Of a stretch of DNA of 64,000 bases, positions 55,402 through 64,000 are shown in pieces. Made by a program: the position numbers and the translations under genes. Source of the DNA: Impatiens glandulifera. Its lineage: Eukaryota; Streptophyta; Magnoliopsida; Ericales; Balsaminaceae. The stretch spans positions 62,001 to 126,000 of the forward strand of contig NW_025919514.1 of the NCBI RefSeq assembly GCF_907164915.1. The letters are read 5' to 3'. The notes under the pieces were generated by a model. That model made no database searches. It was not told the origin of the DNA and was given only the letters and a program-made list of their open reading frames with translations. Numbering within the stretch: position 1 is the first letter of the stretch; the number at the start of each line of letters is the position of its first letter.

Positions 55402-56340
55402 TCAAAGAACAAGGGTTTCTTAGAACGAAGATCAAAGAAATCTAGGGTTCTTAAGAGATTTTGAGAGAGAAGAAACTTTTTCAATCTCATGCAGAATGTC
55501 CTTATATGGACTATCAGGAGTCGCATAGGATAACCGTCATATTTCCTAGGGGTAGGGCCCATCAATTAATATTAGACGTCCTTTTCAAAGAGTCATCATT
55601 TTATTTAGGGTATATTAGTCATTCTATTTTAACTTGAAAGACACGTGTCTTCATGTTATTCGGAGATGACTGTGTTTATGTTTGAGCGGGAAAATTAGAT
55701 ATCACATCACGTGGGACAGTTGTCCTTGATCGGTCTAATACACACGTAGTTAGACGTTTTTCTTACTCCTACAACTATGAAATCTAAGCGTTTGTTAGAC
55801 GCATGGGTCTATTAGACACAAGCGTCTAATCACGTGTCTTATAAACGTCTAACGTCTATTAGACGTCGACGTCTAATTACGCATGAACAACACGTATTAG
55901 ACATGTGTTTGGTTAGACATGAGCATCCAATTTCTCTTGTCTTAAAAACGTCTAACGTCTATTAGACGTATACGTCTAACCGCACAGGTTTTTAACCAAG
56001 ACACACAGACTTAGATGCATAGAGTGTGAGTAAAAATACGTCTAAGTACATGCTTTTTCTCTTAGACGATCTCGTCTAATAGATCCATTACGGCCTTTTG
56101 TCCGAGTGTATATTTATTTCTAAAATAAATTTTTCTTCTCATTTTGTGCATGTACAAAATGAACAAATGTTTTGAGGTCCTTAAGACCAAAAATATTTTT
56201 AAGACATAAAAGACTTAGTCCTCTGGATTGGGAAAGACCATTGTTGATCTCCTAAAATGTATACTCAAAAGAGTATGCTCCATACTTCCTTCCTGCAGCT
56301 CTCCTGTATCACCTACACAAGAAAATATTTAGAAACTTTG
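55402..56340 (-). other. Spacer with dispersed TAGAC motifs, copy B
   Basis: Non-coding. TAGACG/CGTCTA motifs occur at 55735-56090. The block 55940-56120 includes TTAGACGTATACGTCTAA and has no counterpart in copy A, which joins CTTGTCTTAAA directly to TTTTCCTTCTCATTTTGTG. Confidence 0.65.
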
Positions 56341-56399
56341 GTACCCACATTCAATTGGGTCCTCGATCAATCAGTCCCTTAGGAATCCATATTTGAGAT

Positions 56400-58150
56400 A
56401 TTCTGATGGATTTCCCATTTTGTGTTGTGATTAATGCGTATGATTTTGACTTAGCAGACGCCTTCCTGCTAGCCACTGATTCCTTAGCTTTTGAAGATGA
56501 TTTTCTTTTAAAACTCCTTGACTTTGAGTCAGGTTTTAAATTTCCAGACTTGCTGGCTGCTTCTAACTTATTTTTCAGCCAGCTAACAGTCGGGGAACAT
56601 AAGTTATTTTATTCTTCAAAGATACCTCTTCATGAATGAGATCGGATTCAATATTAGTTAAACTCCCTTTAATAAAGCTTATTGGCTTAAGCTTGTTAGT
56701 TGCTGAGTTTGACTTTTTGCAGGACTAGTTTGGGTCATTGCCATCAAATCCCAAACCAGATATAGATCCAGCAGGTTTTAACAGACTAATCTGATATTTG
56801 ACAGCTTCTCCAGACCTTGTCCAAGCACTAACAACATAGTTTAACCATTTGTTTTCAAAAGAGAGTGTCAGGATCTGTTCTTTGAGCATCTCATTCTCGG
56901 ATGAGATCTCTACTACTTTCTTTTCAAAAACATTTGATTCTTGATTTTGAGATAAAATAGGTTGAGACACTTTGGGTGACGATTTTGTTTCATTTAGGGA
57001 TTTTGCTAGCTTTCTGTACTCTATGACCATGTCATCTAGTGCAGGTACCAGTTGTTCCCTTGAAAACTTTTCAGAAGAGAAGTCAAATACCTCAGTTTCC
57101 TGAGTCTCTTCTTCTTCTTCTCTTGCCATGAAGCAGGCAACCTCGTCTTCATCACTATCACTAGACGAGAAGTAAGAATCACGGTGGTTTCGTCTATCCT
57201 TCCCGTCTCCTACCATAAAAGCCTTCAACTCCTTTTCATTGTTATTTTTCTTCTCTTCACGCTTAGGCTTCCGACATTCCGATTGGTAATGACCTAAAAT
57301 GCCACAGTTATAACACTTAACATTAGCTTTGGATTTCTTATTATCATTAGAATTTGAAGAGCTTGAGTTAGAATTGCTCTTCTTCATGAAGTCGCCAAAC
57401 TTCTTCACGAAGAGAGACATAACATTGTTGCTTAGTTGCTAAGCCGCTGTCTTCTCATCAGAAGCAACTGTTGGCTCCTCAGCAGTCACCAACGCTTTGA
57501 CAATGATAATGGATGTGGATTGATCTTCTTCAATCCTAGAGTTCAACTCGAACTCGTAGGCCTTGAGATTAGCGAACAAATCGAAGAGCAAAATAATGTT
57601 GAGGTCTTTAGATTCCCTCATGGTCATCGTTTTTATATCCCATTCCCTTGGAAGAGCATGCATGACCTTAATAGTAAGCTCCCTGTTGCTATAGGTCTTG
57701 CCAAAAATAGATAGAGTGGAGACAATTTGACTGAACCTTGTGTCAAACTCGTTCATCGTTTCTCCGGGACGCATTTTGAAACTGTTGAGTGGAAACCATG
57801 ATCTTGTTTTCCTTGGTTTTCTCATTGCCCTCACATAGTTGAGTGAGTCTGTCCTAGATCTCCTAAGCAGTATCACACTCAATAATGTAGTTGAACATAC
57901 TATCATCAAAAGATCTGTACAAAACGTCTAATGCCATGTTGTTGAGGTTGTTCTTCCTCTTGTCTTCACTGGTCCATTCTGATTTCTCCTTATCGATCTT
58001 GATGGGACCATCTGTGATAACGCTCCACATGTCGTCATGAAGAGAAGTGAGATGAGCACAAACTCTCTTCTTCCACACGATGTAATTTTCTCTAGAGAAT
58101 GTGGAGATTGCGATAGCACTAACATCTTTGGGTATGGTCGATATTCTTAG
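56400..58150 (-). pseudogene. Gag of minus-strand copia, copy B
   Basis: Same blocks as copy A. The frame 57909-57439 is open where copy A has a stop (PREWDIKTMT here). The zinc knuckle CYNCGILGHYQSEC lies in 57420-56725. The terminal block with YVPP is frameshifted here by a one-base change near 56595. Stops after ECDTA are shared with copy A. Confidence 0.83.
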
Positions 58151-58174
58151 TAAAAACTTGAGAATAGAAATAGA

Positions 58175-58186
58175 GCTCTAATACCA
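58175..58186 (-). promoter_or_regulatory. Primer-binding site, copy B minus-strand copia
   Basis: Read on minus: TGGTATTAGAGC, one substitution from copy A. Confidence 0.88.
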
Positions 58187-58188
58187 AT

Positions 58189-59651
58189 TGATAGGATCGA
58201 CGTAATCAATAGAGACAGGGGTCTGACTATTGATAACGGCTTCGGATAAACGATTTGATAGAAATCCTGTTAGAGATTTAAATCAGTTTCTATTCTTCAT
58301 AAACCCTTACAAACTCTTGAACGATACAAGTGCGGAAACGTTTGCTCAGGTTTGAAGCTAAGAACCAAAGAATGAGAAGATGATAGAAAGAAAAATAACA
58401 CAGCAATTTGTTTATGGATGTTCGGAGCAAACTCTCCTACGTCACACCTTCTTCCAACCAGCGGAAAGATTCACTATACGTTTTTTTAGAATCAAATACA
58501 GTTGAAGGCTAGCTCACTGTTGAACAGAACAGACTCTGTTCAGCTTACAGTATATTGAAGAATATCACTCAGCTAGACAATACTTTCATTCTAACTCCCT
58601 CTTGATAAACACACAGTAAAGCAAGAAAGCAGCTCTTTAGAATATCAGCTTGTATGTTCGCGTATGATTCTTTGAGTATCGATGGATCGATTATTCATCT
58701 GTTGTCCTTGAGATTCTTTAAATAGAGGGCAGGTCCCAACGATCGAATCTTCCATAATAACACCTGGCAAACTTCCATTGGAACGCCTCTATAGTACACA
58801 ATAGACTTTGAGCACCAGGATCGTGGCCATACCAATCTGGTAGTGCACCAAATATTCTTCTAAGATATTCCTGCAAGAAACAAGTAGTGGGAAGAATATT
58901 TGCTTACGTGGCATTAGTTAATTGGTTGTAATTGGCTGTCGTACTAATCTTCACTGGAAAGTGGAGTAGGAGTAGCATACAACTAGTTGATCATGGGTAG
59001 ACAGATGTTAGTCTCAAGCACCTGCTTAAGCATGACATTAGACGTTTTTCACTTAGACTGACCAGTCTAATGAAATTAGACGCCCACGTCTAATAGCAGG
59101 ATCCATTAGACCACCTGGTCTAATGGGATTAGACGACACATCTAATTAGGGTTCCCTTCAAACTAATCTGAATGAGTTAGACTGCACATTTAACTCTCAT
59201 ATGTTAGATTACACGTCTAACTACGTTTCCCTTCAGACTAATCTGAAGGAGTTAGACTGCACGTCTAACTCTCATCTGTTAAACTGCACGTCTAACTACG
59301 CATGTTAGACTGCACGTCTAACTACGCCTGTTAGACTGCACGTCTAACTACTCCTGTTATACTACACGTCTAACTACGCCTGTTTGACTACACGTCTAAC
59401 TACGCATGTTAGACTGCACGTCTAACTACGCCTGTTAGACTGCACGTCTAACTACGCCTATTAGACTGCACGTCTAAATGAATGCATCTAATGGCCAAAC
59501 AGTCTAATGAACCTTATTCAGACTTAGATGTTTTCGATACACCTGCACCCAAAACGATTAGACGACTTAGATTAAGTTTTAACCCAACATATCATCAAAA
59601 TTCCATTAGTCAAAATATTTTGACGCTTAGTCAAAATAATTTGACCCAATA
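58189..59651 (-). repeat. 5' LTR, copy B (1463 bp)
   Basis: About 11 hairpin units at 59177-59477. TATTTAAAG is at 58724-58716. It is 52 bp (two units) longer than the copy-A 5' LTR. The terminal TG reads TA because of one substitution (59651 region). Confidence 0.92.
59177..59477 (-). repeat. Hairpin array, copy B 5' LTR, about 11 units
   Basis: 26-bp units; three of them carry a substitution in one arm (TTAAACT, TTATACT, TTTGACT). Confidence 0.92.
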
Positions 59652-59919
59652 ATCTGTTAAGATAGGTGTATAAAACATAGTACCGTAGGCCCTTTCCTAA
59701 TACACATCCAAACACCGAACTCTTAAAACGAATCTCTGGTTTTCTTTTCTTTAGTTTCTTTGGGAAGTAAACTAAAGTGGCGACTTTCAAGTCAATTAGA
59801 TCAATACATTCGCGAGTGTATCGATTTAAAATTTATACGGGCCAATTCAAAAGGGAGCGTATGCCAAATTAAAAAGGGCATACGTTAGAAAGGAAGCGGA
59901 ACGAGAAAAAACGCGTACA
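59652..59919 (+). repeat. Gypsy 5' LTR remnant, second part, copy B
   Basis: Corresponds to 19924-20191. Confidence 0.87.
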
Positions 59920-59925
59920 GAAAAC

Positions 59926-59943
59926 TGGCGACTCTACTGGGGA
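59926..59943 (+). promoter_or_regulatory. Gypsy primer-binding site, copy B
   Basis: TGGCGACTCTACTGGGGA, closer to the expected tRNA-Arg-type PBS than copy A. Confidence 0.75.
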
Positions 59944-60439
59944 TTACCTAATATGTTTAACTTAAAACATGTAGTTGGCCAAACTACTCCAAAAATTTCG
60001 AAGGATGTTACGTTTATAATTTCACAATATTTTTGCTTAAGGATGTGAGAACACGTGAACAATGTGAACTTTGTGTTCACATTTGCTTGATTACTTAGTT
60101 GCTTAAATTGTATGAGTGTAAAACCCGACAACACTCGACACTTTTAATTGAAGGGGTGTGCAAACAAAAGCGTTGTCATAAACACAGTTTGCACATGAAT
60201 GGGCTCAAATATATATAAGATTCTAACTACGCCGGAAGACTATGTGCCCAAAATGTATCAATAAAGCACTAAGATACATCAATTTCTCTCATCTTGTTTC
60301 TTCTTGATTACGACATTCTACATGTTGTAAGTTAATCTCGATGCAAATCAATATTTTGCATGCTGGTGAAAACATAGATGTTCATAGGGCTAAACTAAAA
60401 TAAAGAGGTGGTTGTCTAGAAGCCAATTGAGGCGGTCGT

Positions 60440-63400
60440 CCAAACCCCGCCTCCCAACAACATCTTATCTCATCTCAAGAAGACTAATGTTAACATCTCG
60501 CTTTGGGAGCTATTGATGTATTCTGTGGAGCATCGTTAGACGTTGTTATCCGAATTAAGCAAGATATCAGTATCCTTTGATATCACCCCTATGGAGGTTG
60601 TTGCTATGATCTCCACGCATGCAGCATGCCTCGCCATCACCTTCGATGATTCCGATCTCCCATCTTGGGGCCCTAGCCAAGCTAAGCCTTTATATATTTC
60701 CGTCTATATTGAAGGGAAGGTGGTACCCATGTCATTAATCGTTAATGGGTCAACTCTTAACATCTGCATGTGGCGTACCCTAGCAAGGATTGGAGTCACA
60801 AAGGATCGCCTTCTTCCCTCCGACTTGTGCGTGCGAGGTTTTGACAGCTCCGAGCGTGAGGTTATGGGGAACCTCAAGACTGTCATTAAAGTAGCTGATA
60901 TCCCGTTTGAAGTAGATTTTGTAGTGCTTAATATACATCCTTCTTACAATCTAATCCTCAAGAGGCCCTAGTTGCACCGAGCTAAGGTTGTCGCCTCAAC
61001 TTTACACTAGAAGCTGAAATTCATGCATCAAAAGTAAACCATTGTGGTGAACGGAGAGAATTGCACAACTGTCGGGATAATTTCTTCACATGTTACTCAA
61101 GAGGTGGAGTTTAATGAGTTCCAAGTGAATGTGATCGAAGATTTAATGGGAAATTTATAGAAGAGGAACCAGACTATATGGGAGGACTCGAGTAGCTTTT
61201 CCAAGAGCCAGAGACATTCACACGAAGCCAAAGGCGGTCAAAGGATACAACGAGGCCTTGCTCGATGGAGGCCAGCCCCGACATGATAATCTTTTCTAAC
61301 TCGGACGATTTAAGCGACGGTGAAGGATTTACGTTGCATCCAAGCTGATTTCCAGATCCACCAAGGCACGTGTTTAAGACACCGGAAAACAATAATTAAG
61401 GAAGTCATATTAGAGAAGTTCACCAAACAAGAGTCTTCTTAAGTCGCTGCATTTTCTCCTTCTTCATTTTGCTCTAACTCCGATAAACTCCAGTTGATTC
61501 TCATCCTCCTTTCACTTCTGAGTTGGATGTCGTTATTGGGGATCCTAGTTCCGATTTTAATGCAATGCATGATCCTATTTTGAATTCAAATGACATATTC
61601 TATGATAACGATTTCCCCTTTGAAATGAAACGATTTTTAGAAAATGAAAACGAAGTCTCTTCTATGAAAGAAACTATTGAAATTAATTTGAATTCGGAAG
61701 AAGACCCCCAAATTGTCTTAATAGGTCAAAGCTTAGAACAAAACGAGTGTCATCATTTGGTTGAGCTGTTGAAGCTCAACAAAGATGTCTTTACATGGTC
61801 CTATAAGGACATGCTGGGTATTGACCCCGAAATTATCCAACATTGTATTATGTTGTACTCGGATGCCAAGCCTGTTAAGTAGAAGCTTTTGCGTATGAAG
61901 CCCGACATGGTTAACAAGATCAAGGAAGAGATACAGAAGCAAATTAAAGACGACTTTCTGGATGTTGTTGAATATCCAAAATGGGTCGCCAATGTGGTCC
62001 CCGTGGCCAAGAAAGTTGAAAAAATCCATGTGTGCGTGGACTATCGCGATCTCAACAAAGCTAGCCCCCAAAACAATTTTCCACTCCCGCACATCGATGT
62101 GTTGGTCCACCATGCAACTGGTCATGTGCTCCTATCATTCATGGATGGTTTCTCGGGCTATAATCAAGTCTTGATGGCACCCGAGGACAAAGAAAAGACT
62201 AACCTTCTGCTACCGTGTGATGCCCTTTGGGCTGAAGAACACTAGAGCCACGTATCAAAGGGCGGACACAACCATTTCCATGACATGATCCACAAGGAAG
62301 TCGAAGTCTACGTTGATGATATGATTGTCAAATCTAAGAAGCGAGCAGGACACATTGTAAACCTAGAGAAGTTCCTTCGGAGGATTCGGAAATACCGACT
62401 TTGTTTAAATCCAAAGATATGCACATTTGGTGTCACTGCCGATAAGATGTTGGGATTTCTAATTACTCAAAGAGGAATAGAAGTCGATCCCAACAAAATT
62501 GCAGCCATCACAACCATGCCAACACCCCAGAACGAGCGAGAGGTTCGGGTATTTCTTGGCAAAATCTAATACATCAGTCGTTTCATCAGTAAGCTCACTT
62601 CCACTTGCGATACTCTCTTCAAGCTTCTGAAGAAGGATCAAAAGTTCGTCTGGAATGATGCTTGTTAGCACACTTTCGAAAAGGTGAAAGCTTAGTTGCA
62701 ATCACCTCCTATCCTCATGTCTCCAAGGCCAGGAATTCCTTTAATTCTTTATCTGACCGTCACCGAGTCATCCATGGGGAGCATGCTAGCCCACGAAAAC
62801 GAAAGCAAAGAGGAGGTAGCAATTTACTACCTCAGTAAAAGGATGACCGATTACGAGTTGAACTATTCTTAAGTGGAAAAAGTCTGTTGGGCATTAGCTT
62901 GGGTAACGAAAAGGTTGTGCCACTACATGCAAGCCCACCCAATCAATCTAGTGTCAAGACTCGATCCCATTCGTTTCTTGTTTCAAAGAACTCTTCTTTC
63001 ACCGTGTCTTGTTAAATGGATGATGACGATTTCAGATACGACATCACATATACTGTCCAAAAGTCGATCAAGGGGAGTGTAGTGGCTGATTTCCTAGCTG
63101 ATCAGCCAATCACTTTTGAAGATGATGATGAAGAGATGGTGTTCCCAGACGATGAGATCATGACCGTTCAATCCGAAGCATGGAAATTAATGTTCGATGG
63201 CACATCGGGCAAACAGGGCTACGACATTGGTATTCTTTTGATCGATCCTGCTGACACATATAATCCTACTTATGTTAAGTTAGGTTATAGTGTCACCATC
63301 AATGAAGCTGAGTACGAAGCATGCATCGCCGGGATCAAGTTAGCCAGCGAGAAAAGGATTAGCATATTGGAGGTTATCGGAGACTCGAATCTTGTAATCT

Positions 63401-64000
63401 CGCAAGCTAATAGAGATTGGCAGGTCAAAGGCGGCAATCTTAAACCTTATCATTCGTTCCTCATGTGTTTAATCTCTAAGTTCGAAAGTGTTGTTTTCAT
63501 CCATGCTCCAAGGAGTCATAATCGTTTCGCTAACACCCTTGCAACTCTTGCGGTGATGACTCAAATTCCCAAGGGAATCAAGATCAAGCCACTCAAAATC
63601 CAACAGAGGTGCAATCACATCTATGAGAAACTAGTGGCTGCTAACACTGATATCTCAAGTAAACCTTGGTTTGAGCCCATCCAATCTTATATCGAAAAGG
63701 GGGAATATCCTTCACACTTTCATAAGAAAGAACGTCGTTCTCTCCGTCAGTTTGCCACTAGCTATGTGGTTGTGGCAGGATGTCTCTATCGACGATCCTT
63801 TGATGGACAAAACATGTTTTGCGAAGATCAGGCAGAATCTACCACCTTCATGGAAGAAGTCCATGATGGAAATTGTGATTCCCATATGAACGACATGTCC
63901 CTTGCTAAGAAAATTCTTCGGCTATGCTACTTTTGGTAGAACATGGAACATGATTGCATTGCGTTCGTCAAAAAGTGTCACTAGTGTGAAATTTATGCTA
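60440..64000 (+). pseudogene. Gypsy Tat-type pro-pol, copy B (runs off the window)
   Basis: Same order as copy A up to the start of integrase: protease region with the same Asp-to-Val change (LIVNGSTLN) in 60543-60971, RT (about 61600-62580) with YVDD near 62311, RNase H (about 62700-63020), second RNase H (about 63150-63560) with FDGTS, INEAEYEAC and GDSNLVI, and the integrase H2C2 region. The frame 63016-63939 is open further than in copy A because a stop near 24115 is absent. Private lesions include a CAG-to-TAG stop at 61880-61882. The small RT deletion and the missing gag are shared with copy A. Confidence 0.87.

Larger units (their letters stand above)
50281..59651 (-). mobile_element. 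Minus-strand pol-less copia, copy B
   Basis: TSD ATCTG is at 50276-50280 and 59652-59656. LTRs are 50281-51821 and 58189-59651. It has the same internal structure and insertion site as copy A. It also has about 210 bases more in the TAGAC-rich spacer (55940-56120) than copy A. Confidence 0.93.
39702..64000. repeat. Large direct duplication, unit B (continues past the window)
   Basis: This is the counterpart of 3175 onward. It keeps the first two UPF2 exons and the left end of the MULE, both missing from unit A, but has its own deletions in UPF2. From 47922 it follows 8285 of unit A to the end of the window, including all nested insertion borders. Confidence 0.82.

Overview
This is nuclear DNA of a flowering plant, probably a eudicot. 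The evidence is AT-rich sequence, GT-AG introns, exon remnants of plant UPF2 and of a group-3-like sulfate transporter, and plant-type LTR retrotransposons (SIRE-like Ty1/copia, Tat-lineage Ty3/gypsy), a Mutator-like element (MULE) and a TRIM-like element. I see no intact host gene, no tRNA or rRNA gene and no prokaryotic system. From memory, proteins resembling ORF3 below are common in Lamiales gene sets; that is only a weak taxonomic hint.

Layout. Positions 564-1528 hold the 3' exons of a sulfate transporter (minus strand). Positions 1632-6870 hold the middle exons of UPF2 (minus), interrupted by a stop and a frameshift. A second copy of a 0.63-kb piece of UPF2 follows (7655-8285) and is fused through a GCAT microhomology to the inside of a MULE. 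From there to 39163 the window is a nest of transposons. The MULE (transposase on minus) was entered by a plus-strand copia element (9585-36283). That copia encloses a Tat-type gypsy element (10445-32250, plus). The truncated 5' LTR of the gypsy was entered by a minus-strand, pol-less copia element (10636-19923, TSD ATCTG). A TRIM-like element (36746-38540, TSD AAAGA) sits in the right arm of the MULE. After a short spacer, a rearranged second copy of the 5' half of UPF2 starts at 39702 and reaches its ATG exon at 45790. A MULE end begins 138 bp further upstream, and from 47922 to the window end the same nest is repeated (8285-24306 corresponds to 47922-64000). The window therefore contains about one and two-thirds units of a direct duplication of roughly 36.5 kb.

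How the parts relate. By eye the two copies of the nest differ by a few percent, while the two LTRs of the minus-strand copia differ by roughly 8% in the stretch I compared. The order is therefore: nest assembled, then duplicated, then each copy decayed on its own. Many lesions are shared and so predate the duplication. Each copy also has private stops, several of them C-to-T type.

The most distinctive signals belong to the copia family. Its LTR U3 carries a tandem array of 26-bp units, each a TTAGAC...GTCTAA hairpin, and differences in unit number (20, 9, 14, 11) account almost exactly for the LTR length differences. Behind the position of pol lies a long extra ORF with a conserved N-terminal domain, a coiled coil and an RGG-rich tail. 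Neither is a complete new system, but both deserve a closer look.
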